Below, piece after piece: positions 1-11,220 of a stretch of DNA of 64,000 nt (its first letter is position 1; each line of letters starts with the position of its first letter). The notes under the pieces were generated by a model. The model saw only the letters and a list, made by a program, of their open reading frames with translations, searched no databases and was not told the origin of the DNA. Source of the DNA: Heliocybe sulcata (taxonomy: Eukaryota; Basidiomycota; Agaricomycetes; Gloeophyllales; Gloeophyllaceae); the NCBI GenBank assembly GCA_004369045.1, contig ML213526.1:130382-194381 (forward strand). The letters run 5' to 3'. A program made the position numbers and the translations under genes.

Positions 1-8
1 ACCCCTTA

Positions 9-90
9 TGACCACCGCAGGACTCGAACCTGCAACCTTTTGGTACGCTGGCAATCGAAGCCAAACGCGCTACCATTGCGCCAGGAAGCC
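9..90 (-). tRNA. tRNA-Arg (anticodon TCG) with a 10-nt intron
   Basis: Read on the minus strand, the sequence folds as a tRNA. It has an A box (TGGCGCAATGG), a D stem GCGC/GCGC, an anticodon stem TTTGG/CCAAA, a T stem GCAGG/CCTGC around TTCGAGT, and discriminator A at position 9. The anticodon stem only pairs if ten bases (plus positions 45-54) are removed after the base next to the anticodon, the normal place for a tRNA intron. The spliced loop is CTTCGAA, giving anticodon TCG. The acceptor stem has one T-T mismatch and two G-T pairs, so a slightly decayed copy is possible. Confidence 0.75.
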
Positions 91-184
91 ATTCCCGGCT
101 GTTGACTCGTTATAATATGATATATTGGTTCTCGGTATCCATTCGATTGTGACCGTCTGGAAAACCACTACCTTGCACTCAACC

Positions 185-893
185 ATGGCTTTGAATTGGG
201 CAATGCTCTCGCCAGAACGGTCACCGATACCGCTGCCCCATGAACAGACAATCACGAGCGTTGATTCTGGTGCGGAACTCCACTTGATCATCCCCAATGT
301 GCCTCCATCCGGCTCAATGTCTTCTGGGGGGTCTGGAAGTGCAAGGGTTATGAAAGAAACGGGACGGATTTGGCTCACCGACCAACGAGTGCGCTGTCAA
401 TGCTTTCCAGGCTCCTCTGCAGCTTATTGACCTGAGTGCGCTATCTGCAATTGGTTGAGCAGATGGTCTTCGTGGCGGACACCAAGAACAATAAGCCGGC
501 ATTCGAGTCTCTGTCCGTGCCTCTTACTTCCATTCAGGCGACGAAGTTCGAGCAGCCGTACTTTGGCGCCAACTATCTCGTTATTGAGATTAAGCCTTCA
601 CCTGAGGGTGGTCTCACGGAGGGGACGAAGGCGGAAATCAGGCTGAATGACAAGGGCATATTTTCGTTTGTTAGCGTATTGGACAAGACGAGGGAGCGCG
701 CTATCTACATGAAGCGACAGTCTGCCATGGACGACGAGGAAGCTTTGCGTACGTCCAGTCGTGCTTTATCAGTGTCTCGCATCGTTGATGATGTCGCTTG
801 ATAGCTACATACCCCGCGCAAGCATCAGCTGGTCCTTCAGGTGCAGGGTCCGTGGATATCCCAACTGATGACCCACCAGCATACGATGCTTGA
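185..893 (+). CDS. WBP2-like GRAM-domain protein with PPxY tail
   Basis: Three exons join in phase: 185-388, 463-748 and 805-893, giving 192 residues. The N-terminal two thirds match the GRAM-like fold of WW-domain-binding protein 2. It starts MALNWAML, then has a VDSGAELHL strand, WLTDQR, and the FEQPYFGANY segment typical of WBP2 proteins. The C-terminus ends in DDPPAYDA, so it keeps a PPxY motif that binds WW domains such as those of Rsp5/Nedd4-type ligases. In animals WBP2 acts as a transcriptional co-regulator and adaptor; the fungal role is not established. The introns are 74 and 56 bases. The start is the first ATG in frame with the conserved block. The family assignment is by resemblance and looks firm. 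Confidence 0.85.
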
Positions 894-1911
894 GTCACTG
901 AACGGAATGCGGAACGTGGTGTAACAGTAATGTACTATCATTCCTTCTTGCTTCTGGACGGATGAATGCATGGAGGATTCATATTCGCCGTTACAGCTCT
1001 TTGCGAGTATCATAAGACAGCGTCTAGTAGAACATTAATGTCGGTCTCCTGACCGACGCATATGACTCCAGGAATCACAAGTTCGGAAGTTATGCACTTG
1101 CGAGCGAAGTCCATATACTTACTTGCTTCGGTTCTTGGGCCTCGCAGTTGCTAATACTTTGCTAATATGTGAAGATCTCGCCACTAATCTTTCCATAGGC
1201 GCGCGGATATCATTCTTCCCCATTTCGACATTCTTTAGTACCGAATGAGTCTTTAGTGGGAGGCCAAGTCACAATCTTCAATATTATTACTGCAACTGGG
1301 TTTTACGAGTACGCGCAGTGGGTGTTCGCTGTTGTAATATTCTCATAAGGTACGTATACGCACTACGACCATTGATAAGTTTCGGTTGTTAACTTGAAGG
1401 ATAGGATCGGCTATCAATAATGCACATCATGGTGCCTGATAAGAAGCAGCAGGTTAGGCTTCTTAGCAGCGAAAGCGGTAGTTTCTGGTACATTATCCGA
1501 GAAGATCTGCAAAAGTATATAAGCCCGTAGGCTTCCCGGGTTACGGGTGTCACTACGTATATAACATGGTGCGGGGCACACAGGCCGAGCGTTTTCTGGT
1601 CCATTTGAGTCAAGCGGCGACGAGGTACGGAAACTTATGTCTTGCACATCAATCGACTTATTGACTTCTGCCTGCATTCCAGCTGAATGCTAGCTCCCGT
1701 TCCCGTTGAGCTTTCCCTTGAGCTCGAAACTGTCCACCACCAGTCCTGACCATGACATATCTGAATGCAGCTCTGGGAGCACTGGAAAGGCTAGTCATAA
1801 CACTGCCTTCGAGTTGCTATTCTGATTACTGAGGTTATAACTAGTTTTCATGTACGCGCAAGGGAGCAGCAACATGTGGGCGTTCCCGTGGTACCGCTGA
1901 CGGTGGGCGCG
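894..1911. other. Intergenic, nothing recognised
   Basis: About 1 kb without a convincing coding region, RNA gene or repeat. It separates the WBP2-like gene from the first DUF6533 gene and is fairly AT-rich compared with the coding regions. Confidence 0.5.
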
Positions 1912-3598
1912 ATGGAAGACCTGCAGCTAGTACGGTGAGTAACCAACATGCACGAAATTATTGAACTGCCTCAAGCGCTAGAATGTCATGTCTCAGCTTT
2001 GTCAGCTGGGCCGGGTATGCCATCTTGCTTCTAGAGTTCGCCTTGACTCTCCCAGACGAGGTACGTGTGGAGTCGCGTTGTTAAGTCTCGCTACTGAATA
2101 CTCTTCAAACCACGCACATACACAGGTGGAGCATATCTGGCCGTCTCGTTGGTCATTAGTCAAGGGGATCTTTCTAGGAAACAGATACGGAAGCCTGGTG
2201 CTAATTGGAATATATAACACCCAACTGTCCGGAATTTGGACCAGTGACTCTCCTTCGGTGCGTATTCCATGTAGAACGCTATGGGGGACCCTTCTGAGAG
2301 GCATTCACGTAGTTTTGCTTCAAATTCGCTTTGCTAATCGTCATCCTCATGTTCCTTTCGTTTGCGTCCATTCATGGTGGGTTGTCCTTATTGCAAAGCA
2401 TGCACCGTAACTTCGGCTAATGTTAACCCACTAGTCCTTGTGCTCCTGCGAGCATGGGCCGTGTGGGGTCGGAGTCCGAAGATCTTGGCGTCTCTCATTG
2501 CTCTATTCATACTCTATGCTACGGCATGCATAAGTATAGCGGTTTACAGCACGAACTTCGTAGGACGTACGTTACCTCAATGCGTATCGGTGCATCAGAC
2601 TCACCATATCTTTTCAGCCCATGCATTTCCTTACGTTGCCCTTATTGGCGTCTGTATAAGTCCCATGCCCAGTGAGTTCTCTAGTTTGTGTGTTCTGCCG
2701 GCTACTAAACCACTGTTCCAATATTTGTAGGGTGGCTTGTGGGTGTTCTATTCTCCTATCCTCCTCGTTACTCTAACCGACATATCATAATAGTGGACGC
2801 TATGGGTTCCCAGGCTCGTCCTCTCTTTTAATCCATGTAGACCTGAGTTTCACGTCGGTTGTAGCCTTGCCCTCGAGTTAGGCACGTTCCTACTTACCTT
2901 CGTCACGATCCGACATAACTTCCAAGGCAAACAATCCACGCCAATTGTTTGCACTATATACCGCGACGGTACGTGACCTCGAGACATGATCCGTAAGTTA
3001 GCGAACTAAGCTGTTCCAGGCGCAATCTACTTTATAGTGAGTCGTTCAACATCACTGTCGAGCATTGGATGACCGTGCCTTGCCGTGTCTAGTTCTCATT
3101 GTTGACTAGTATGATGAACATTTTGGTCTGGTGAGCGTTCCTTGTCATCGCCGCTGGTTGATAACTAAAAGCTGGAACAGGGCATACACTTACGACGTAA
3201 GCTTTGCCGTCATTCTTGAGTCTCTGTCTGAAATCGGCGCTGTCGTCAAGCGGCTGTTGAACACGTTGTCGATAGTGTGCGCAGTTCTACGCAAAAGACG
3301 ACTTCTATTGTCTGACCACAAAGTGTTTCTGTTCTTCAGCTTCACCCTAGCCCTTGTCACTGTGGCAGGTCAACGATTAGTCCTGGACCTCCGGAAGATG
3401 GACCATCTCGAGTATCAGACGCGTGATCCCCGGAGCGGCGAAGTTGCTTGGCAGATTGAACCCATTGGGACTTCAGCAGGTGCTCCGGCAGACGATCCTA
3501 TCGTATTTGAGCTAGCCACCATCGCGGAGGGCATTGATGGCCAGCATGGCGATCCTTGCTGTTGGAGCCGAAGGCGACTGGACACTGAATGCGATTAA
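1912..3598 (+). CDS. DUF6533-type seven-helix membrane protein (copy 1), 3' half uncertain
   Basis: The 5' exons splice cleanly: 1912-1934, 1997-2060, 2126-2257, 2313-2376 and 2435-2566. They encode MEDLQLVR, then WAGYAILLLEFALTLPDE, VEHIWPSRWSLVKG and NRYGSLV. That is the hallmark of the basidiomycete DUF6533 family (a first helix ending in LTLxxE followed by a W-x-x-x-W-S block). Further hydrophobic segments follow (FCFKFALLIVILMFLSF, then RAWAVWGRSPKIL). A last exon near 3350-3598 encodes ALVTVAGQRLVLDLR, matching the family's final helix and its LDLR tail. The exons between about 2618 and 3340 do not keep one phase in my hands, so the gene may be damaged there or may use splice sites I did not find. 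No function is known for the family; a membrane receptor-like role is often guessed. Confidence 0.6.
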
Positions 3599-4318
3599 CA
3601 CCTGGACCAGGAGAATGGAGGTCGGGCTCGGCCGTCGTGCATCCTAAGGTAACTTGGTATTTTTATTCGAATACTGTAGCCAACGACTGCTTCGCGGAGG
3701 CTGAGAACGGTGAAAATAACAACGCCGGAGAGCCCGCCCTTTAGGCTGTCGATTATACATCCGCAGTGCCTTGCCTTGTTGTTTTGCGACATCTGGGGAT
3801 CACGACACTGTCAGACTAACCACAGCCACAGCCACTTCGGACGCCATCTCCCACACTTAATTGCATATTATACGTCAAGCGCCCGCGGTGTTTGGGAAAA
3901 GTAAAATCAGGGGATTGATGGGTGTCTGATGACGGTCGTGAGCAATCTGCATAGCGCGGAACGACTTTCGGCGTTATATACGTGATCCCATTCTGATGAT
4001 AGCGCCTGACCATTATTCCCTCATCTCTCCTCTCGTCTCCCATTCACTTACGAGCGCCGATAGCCATGAGTTGTGCGTATCATACCTGACCTCACATTAT
4101 AAGCTGCTAATCCATCACGTTCAGGTTGATGTTCTAGCCCGTAGTACTCTCGAATCGGTATCGGTCTCAGAAAGAATCGCGCAACAGGATGCCATGTAAT
4201 CATATTCCTCGGATGCTGGAGGATCCCAGCTTTCCTATCCTATTGGAAGATACTATTGTACTCAGAGATACTCGGTCAGTCCATCGCAAGTATCATATCT
4301 GCTCAAAGAAACTCACAG
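3599..4318. other. Intergenic between two DUF6533 paralogues
   Basis: No coding region that I can support. The second paralogue may have a short first coding exon in this stretch, since copy 1 has one of only 23 bases; I could not fix its position. Confidence 0.4.
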
Positions 4319-5947
4319 ATGTTCATCAGTTATATTTGCCTTGCTGGTCTTGTTATTCTATTATATGATGTTCTCTTAACTCTCGATGCCGAGGTAAGCA
4401 CTCTGAGCTATCGTTAGGAGACGAGATATATTGACATCCTTTTCTTAGGTCAAATATGTTTGGAGTATGCTGAAGTCCCCTCACACCCTTGTATCCATCA
4501 TGTTTATCGCAAATCGATATGGCAACATCGTGTTGCTCGCCGTTCTTAACGCCCAGTTTATGGGACTTTGGCCGTCGGGCCGTCCTACGGTAAGGTGCCA
4601 AGTCCCATCGTCATGATCATACGTCGCTCAAGTGAAGAGACTCAGCATCAATTTTGCGAATCCTTCACCATTACAACCAATTTGCTTATATTCATCGCCC
4701 TCGCATCTATCAATGGTACGTGGTCCCCTTATGCTAGCAGATCCACGTTAACGCACACAAAAGCTGGTGTCCCCGTTCGGCGAGCGTGGTTCACGTTGGC
4801 CGGCGCTCGCCAGTTCAAGGTGGCAAAGTGCTTAGCAGCTGCCTATGGAGCCTATTTTGTTGGAAGTGCTGGGCTACTGTTGTACGGAAGCCTCATGGAT
4901 CACGGTTGGAGGACTTTTTCTGTGCAATCTGGCTTTGGCCTGATCCTAGATCTTGCGATGCAGAGCACCTTGCTGTTCACGGGACTTGTGTTAACCATCT
5001 GCCACGTAAGTGACATAGACGGATAGAGCACCAGGCGTTAACATGCTAGGCCCTAACTAGGTTGGCTGGTATGTCACTTACGCTCCTAATCGACATGCTG
5101 AATCTGACAACAGAACAAGTGGCTCTTCTGGCTACCGAGGTACTGCGACAGATATTTCAGCGCGGTAAAAGCTCACTCGGCTACAGCATCGTCTTGAACA
5201 CGGTAGCGTTCACCATGAGTATCATCAGGCTCCATGAGCATGTGAAAGGCGTGAATGCCTCATCCATCATCAGAACGGCCTACGGAGATGGTGAGTTGAT
5301 GTACTATCGCCTTCTCATTCTTCCCTTCACGAAGTTTCCATCACGTAGGCATGTTGTACTACTTCGTAAGATATATCTGCATATTCAGCGTGGCGACTTG
5401 CCGAGCATGTCTGCTCTACAGATTTCAGTGGCATTCGACGTCTGGAACATTTTATATTGGTGAGTGTCTCTGTCAAGTACTACCCTCTTCGTTCGGCTGA
5501 TATCCTAGTAGGGCACTTGGGTCCTCTGTATGTGACTACTCTGCATATGCCGCTGCCCACTGACAGCTCTTATAGAGATATCGTCATACACTATCACTCG
5601 CGTGAGTAATCTACGATACTGGCCATTCAAATTCGATGCTGACCCTTCTGGCTAGATCGACCCTAGCAACAATGACCATCCTGAGCCAGCGTCTAGTCAT
5701 CCGGCTCCGAACAAGCGACGACTTCGACTACAACACGGACCACACGGCGGGAGCCTGCTCTACAGACTTCGAGATCACTACGGGCGACAGGCCAGTATCG
5801 CCACTTGTCTTTTCGGAGGTGCTGCCGAAACAAACGAGAGCTCCCCCGCCATGCTCCAGAGCGTGGAGATGGCCTGCTTCGCGCAATCAGGCAAGGCTCA
5901 GTCATATATCGGAGGAGGTTGAGATGTCGATACGGAGTGAGAGCTGA
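4319..5947 (+). CDS. DUF6533-type seven-helix membrane protein (copy 2)
   Basis: This is a paralogue of the gene just upstream. An exon starting near 4319 gives MFISYICLAGLVILLYDVL and LTLDAE. The next gives VKYVWSM and FIANRYGNIVLLAVLN. Later exons give FTITTNLLIFIALASING, then RAWFTLAGARQFKVAKCL, which aligns with RAWAVWGRSPKIL of copy 1. There are two more hydrophobic segments, and a last exon has SQRLVIRLRTSDDFDYN, aligning with GQRLVLDLRKMDHLEYQ of copy 1. The start may be this ATG, which sits directly after an acceptor-like CAG, or an upstream short exon. The end is the stop at 5945-5947. Exon borders inside are approximate. The two genes look like an old tandem duplication. Function unknown. 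Confidence 0.6.
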
Positions 5948-6514
5948 AGGAGACTGTCATAGTATCCTCGAGACTGTTCTAGAGGATGTGTACTTGTAGC
6001 GTACGTCCAACTACAGGGACTGGATGCACTCGTACCTGTTCTTGCATCGCCAAGCAAATTTTGCGTGAAAAGCCGCTTAATGGTCATTTCATCGCTTGTA
6101 CGTCGGTCGAGCGTCTGGGAAGATACTGTGGGCCGGGTGATAATCTCGCATGATGGCAGTTCATCTGAAGGTTCGGCAGCATTCACAGCTGCTACATACA
6201 GCAGAGGAACATCCATTCGAATGGGATTGTGGGTGTATATGTACAGGGTCCAGCGTGCGGGATGATAGCCCTGGATAAAAATAGGTCGGCATCATGTTCG
6301 ATGTGTCTTCTTTTGTTATTCTTTGTTCTTTCTTGCAGAGCACGCGTATGGAGCATCGCGACAAAGCGCTGGTGCGCCAATGGCGACAAAATTCCTAGAC
6401 GCAATGCTTTGTACCCACAGCGACATTGTCTCTTCCTGCATTTGGTCCTCCGCTCTCTAGCTCCCGAGACCCGCTCTGGTCAGCCAGTCCTAGCTGTCCT
6501 TGACGTCCTTGACA
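5948..6514. other. Intergenic, nothing recognised
   Basis: Short open frames run both ways here, but none has a recognisable motif or a splice pattern that joins it to a neighbour. Confidence 0.4.
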
Positions 6515-7765
6515 ATGGGTCTTGCAGTCGACGTCTGGGGTTATATTATCGGAGCCGTATCATTGGTCGCCCTCGTCGCCGCTGCTGTGCGCAAGTACCT
6601 TCCCAGTGTGCGGATGAAGGAGTTACAAGGAGTCCTGGCAGACATGAACATGATCCTGAGCAGGGCCATTGAAGCGGGATACTTGCCGGACCCTGCTTTT
6701 ATTGCAAGAGTGCAGCAGGATATCGAGGTGTGCGTGTTGCAATTGACCTAGGTAAACTGATGTCGAACATCTGGTTCGCAGACTGGACCGGGAACGTGAC
6801 GATTTGCGGGAGCGCACACTCTGCGCGACAACATTCTTCAAAGAATGCCGCGAGGGAGTGCTGGGACTGTCCAGAGAGATTGGGGTTTGCATGGATCGAG
6901 CTAAAGAGTTGCGTGCCACTGTTGTTGTAAGTGATGTGCTCGTGTGACAGATTAACCCTGCATATATGACTGTCCCCTTAGGCCACCAAGGAAGTTGAAC
7001 GCCAGCGTCAGCTTCTGCAACGCCGACAACAGAATTCAGGAGGGACGGGCACTGGATGGGATGTACTTCGTCTTCGCGCCCTTGGACTGTCGAGATTCAT
7101 CCGCGGTACGTCAGCTTGCACCGCATGAATCCGTTATTGACAGCGTCAGCAGCCGCACGTAAGAAACATGCCGGCTCCTCCCCTCCTGCCTCAGGTATGG
7201 GGAGTCCCACAAAGGATGAGAATCCGCCTCCAGGCAGTACGTGAAGCCATGCACAAGTGTCCTCTGTTGACTGACCTATGGCTCTATCCCAGGCGCGCAA
7301 ACTGTGGGCTCAGAGACAGTTACGGCGAGAGAGGCTGCTCCTACGACAGACGCAGTTTCACCCAAGGGAACCACTGACCCGCCGGCGCTCGCACAGCCTG
7401 CGTCTCCTCCTGCCCCGCACGCTCCCACTGGCTCGCAAACAATCGCGACGGTAGAGGCTGCAGGCACCGTAGTTTCGCCCATGGCCAGCACGAGCACGCC
7501 AGTGGTCATACCTCATGAATCTGCTGCACAGGCTTCCTCTGGCTCGGAGACAATCTCGAAGGCAGGGGCTGCTCGTTCCGCAGACACAGTTTCTCCCAAG
7601 GGGTCGATCGACCCACCGGCGGCCGAACAGTCTGAGTCTGTCGCACATGCTCCCGCTGGCTCAGGGGCAATCCCTACGGCAGAGGCTGCTCGTACGACAG
7701 ATACAGTTTTGCCAAAGGGATTGGCCGATCCACCACGGAAACCCGAGAGGCGATGGTCCCAGTAA
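6515..7765 (+). CDS. Single-pass membrane protein with coiled coil and a Pro/Ala/Ser repeat tail, unknown function
   Basis: The exons 6515-6729, 6782-6926 and 6982-7105 join in phase, and a final exon runs from about 7293 to 7765. One or two small exons between 7106 and 7292 are unresolved. The N-terminus (MGLAVDVWGYIIGAVSLVALVAAAV) is one hydrophobic helix. A charged helical stretch follows (ADMNMILSRAIEAG, then LDRERDDLRERTL and RAKELRATVV) that looks like a coiled coil. The tail is a degenerate tandem repeat of roughly 35-40 residues built on (T/S)GSxTIxxxEAARxxDxVxPKG...DPP, in about four copies. I do not recognise the family. The layout suggests a membrane-anchored protein with a disordered tail. 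Confidence 0.65.
7310..7740 (+). repeat. Coding tandem repeat, about four degenerate copies
   Basis: The predicted protein repeats a unit starting GSETV/GSQTI/GSETI/GSGAI, followed about 15-20 residues later by VSPKG/VSPMA/VSPKG/VLPKG and a DPP or similar. The copies are clearly related but diverged, so this is an old internal duplication rather than a fresh minisatellite. Confidence 0.7.
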
Positions 7766-8318
7766 TCATACCTGTAGCAAAGCAGCGAGCAAGAACATAA
7801 AAGTGCGGCCCCATCACATACCATTCACTACATCCCTGGGTATCCATCACACAGGCAATCGATTGAAGTACCTTCGCTACCATCTTGTGGACTCATCTTG
7901 GCGTTTGAAGGACTTGAAGCTCTAAGAGACATCCTCAGCGGGTTGGCTAAGGGCATGTTTTCTCATTTTTTTGGATGTAAGTTTAGTCAGTACTACCTGT
8001 TGTCAGTTGAAAGCCCGGCGCGGCATGCATACCACTTCCATAGAATGTAGCAGCGCATTCAGGCTCACCAGTTCCACCTTATGCTGTAACTATATGATCG
8101 TTGGTTGAGTACGAAGCTAAGAATTTGCAGGAAGTCGACGCGATCTGGCATTGAAGCGTGTTGTTTGATCGAACCGGCGAAAACTGCGTCGATAGTCGAG
8201 CTGGCAGCTGCTCGAGTGAAGAACGACTGACTAATTGTATAGGACATGTTGAAGAAGTCGAGTGAAGCTAGAAATACATTGCTGCATAGATCGGCAGTTT
8301 TCGTTCGAAGCCAGGTCT
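7766..8318. other. Intergenic between convergent genes
   Basis: This lies between the stop of the repeat-tail gene and the stop of the minus-strand acidic gene, so it should hold two 3' ends. I see no other feature. Confidence 0.5.
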
Positions 8319-10612
8319 TTAAAGCTCGGTATGGAAGCTCGGGAGCACATGCATCAGCTGCTCCGTATACCAGTACCGCCCAGGAGCAGTCCGCCTGCCC
8401 GCAGCATCTTCACTTCCCTGAGGCACAATCTGTATCCAAGTCGCACCAAGCCCCATACCAACGACCATCTTCTCCAGAACACTCGGATCGACAAGCACCG
8501 CGATATTATCCTTAGCAGGATTATGCGGCTTCCCCTCGCCCTCCCCAGAGACCCCACCGTCAGGCGACACGACCTTGCCCCTCGACTTGGGCAAGATGAC
8601 AGGCGTCGTGATATCCGACTTTTCATACTTGTCCCAGTCAGGCCACGGCGCCAGCACGACCTTGCCCAGCCTCCTGCCCAGCTCCTCTTCGACGAGCTCA
8701 GCAGCGCTCGCTCCCTCCAGGGCTGCCTCAGAGGACGCAGGCGGCTCGAGGCGCACGATCCGCCTCGTGCTCCACTCCACAACGCCGGTCTCGTGCGTGA
8801 GAGGGAAAACCGAGGGGCCCAGAAGGGGCAGGAGGGACGTGCGCGGACCGGCTTCCCAGTCGGATTTGTACGCGGGGTTGTTGTCGTCCCAGGGGTTGGC
8901 CAGGGTCTCCGGAGCTTCTGCAGGAGCCTCAGTAGCTTCGGTGGTGGGAACGTCCGCGCTCATCCACGGGGCTGATACGGGCGTCGGGCCAGACTTGGCA
9001 AAGTCCTCCATGCCCTCGACGTTACGGATGGACGGGGATATCCACGTTTCGTCTGAAGCACCCCAGCCGCCTCCTCCCGAGTTACCCCAGCCTCCCCCTC
9101 CTCCCGACGGCGCACCCCATCCATCCGTGGATACATTCACATTCTCCGCGTCCACATTGTCTTCAAAGGCAATCTTCTTCTTGACCGTCGCGTCCTGCAT
9201 ATTGATATCTTTGCTAGTATCGACAAGCTCTACGCCACTATCCGCCAGCTCTTTCTTGAACAGCAGCTCCTCGTCCGCTTCGTCCAAGTCTAGCTTGCGT
9301 CGCTTGACGTCCTCCGGGTCGTCTTCCGAGGACGCAACGGTGGCCGCGGCAGTCGATCTCTTCGTGCCGAACTCGGCCTCCAAATCTCGCCAGGTTTTGC
9401 ACCGCGTGCCCCAGAGCTCGAGGCAGCCTTTGCTGAATTGGCAGGGGGTCGACTGGGCAATTTTATGCGTTGCAGGCAGCTCCTGCGTAGCCTGAGCAGG
9501 AAATGTTCAACAATGTTGAGAGAACCGTGGAACCTCCGCTCACTATTTTAGAGATCTCCACTGCCTCTTTGAGGCTTTTGATCATGTCTTCTCCGTCAAC
9601 CGACGCGTCGAAGGCACGGCTCCGCAAAAGATAGTTGAGCCAGAATACAAGGAGTCTCGGCCCATCGCGACACCTGATGTCCGACCAAATCAAGCCTTGA
9701 TTCCTATAGAACGATGATAGGAAGATCTTGATGCTCATCGCAGGATCGCGGAGGAACTGCAACATGCAGTCCTCCCGCTTCTGCTCGGCCGTGACCTGAC
9801 GCTCCTTGAAGACACGGTCGATCTCGCCTTGCACTGGGTCCCCCAGTACATCGGCGAGCTCCGGATCGTCAAGGGGGTCGAGGGGGCCGGTAGGCGCGGT
9901 GGCGTTGGGCATGTCGTCGTCTGAGTAGCCATCGTCGTCGTCGTCTTCGGGATTGTCGATGGCGCCTTGAATAATTTGTTTTGCGCGTTTCCTTGAGGGA
10001 GGTTGGACGGGGTGGGACATGAGGCCAATGTAGAGACGGAACTGCGATGGTCGTTACAAGGCTGTACACTGCTACGGGGGAGAGACACACCTGATCCCAG
10101 AGATTGCGGAGGCCTTCATTGACCGAAGGCCACGGTCGGCCTTGGATCCAGTCATGAGATGCTAAGAACAGTCGCTCGATTTGGGACGTCTCCCTGATGT
10201 GCGCTCAACTAGTGGACGGCACAGATGCGTGGCATTATACTCACAAGTCATAATTCCCAGTGCGCGAATCTTCGCCGTCTTCCCATGCCTCGTACCACAC
10301 CCTGTGGGGTTGCCCATCGCCGCCCGCGAACACGTTCTTTTTCTTTCCCTTGCGCTTCTTCCGTGGCTTATCACCAGACCCGTCCCCGTTATGATTGACT
10401 TTCAGTTGGATGGTAGGTATGCCCAGCCCATCGACCTCTATCTCAACCTCGCCCGCAATGCGCTTCTGGATTCCGGCGGGTTTGAAGTCTTTGAAAGGGA
10501 CGATGGTGACTCCCTCCGGTACTGCAGGGAACGGAGGGAAGCGCAGCTTGTCGGTGACGACTTCCGCCCGCATGTGCGCCAGGTCCTCCTTCATGTGCTC
10601 CTCGATGTCCAT
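8319..10612 (-). CDS. Conserved-looking acidic protein with a Gly-Trp cluster, unknown function
   Basis: Four exons join in phase on the minus strand: 10245-10612, 10091-10193, 9544-10041 and 8319-9491, giving 713 residues. The N-terminal region is compact (LRFPPFPAVPEG, IVPFKDF), with a basic patch KPRKKRKGKKK. A helical middle part holds SQIERLFLASHDWIQGRPWP and FYRNQGLIWSDIRCRDGPRLL. Then comes a Cys-containing patch (CQFSKGCLELWGTRC), a long acidic linker, and a Gly-rich stretch with tryptophans at about residues 448, 458, 466 and 473, most next to glycine. The C-terminal part (VVLAPWPDWDKYE, LVDPSVLEKMVVGMG) looks folded. I do not recognise a named domain. Basic and acidic patches suggest a nuclear or RNA-related role, but that is a guess. 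All introns have standard borders. Confidence 0.8.
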
Positions 10613-11220
10613 TGTTGAGCGCGTCGTTGCGGTAGAAGCAAACTGTGTTCGAACAAAGCTGGGTGGCCATTGTACTGGTCCTCCTTTAAATGGCTGATTG
10701 CTGTGACCGCTTCGCGTGACTTACTTCTCTTAATGTGGCGGTGAGGAATTAGATCTCCGGACCCCAGAAACTGGATGGCACTGCGGAATGCATTTTCGGT
10801 GCTATGAGGTTCTTACTTATACATCTCAAAATGTTTGAATGGTACTAGAAAGCAATTTTTGTTCACATTGATAGGCAAGACTTTGTAAAGTGCACAGAAC
10901 CAGTTTTTTTAAGAAACTTACGCGATCCAAGTCTTTAATCAATTGCCAGTCTTACGTACAAAGCCAGGCTTTAACGGCTCCTGCTTATGCAATGCTCGCA
11001 CTTTGACAGCACAATTACTCGCGGACAGCCACGGAAACGTTGTGGCCAGCACGGCTGGTCCTTGCTCGATGCGCGTGACAATGGCTGTGACCGACGCGCC
11101 TCGCCAACGCCTTGACCACGTGCGCCAGGGGCCTCACCGCAAACGCGCTAGTCTCCTCTCCCGCCGTATCTAAGTCCCTCCAAATTTACGTCGCGCTACC
11201 CATCCACCCTTCACTTCATC
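10613..11220. other. Divergent promoter region
   Basis: About 600 bp between the start codons of the acidic-protein gene (minus) and the CHORD-like gene (plus). It should hold both promoters. No repeat or RNA gene seen. Confidence 0.5.

Noticed and set aside
8319-10612. Calling the acidic protein an Arb1 homologue because of its Gly-Trp cluster
   Set aside because: The N-terminal and core motifs I would expect for Arb1 are not visible, so I left it as unknown.
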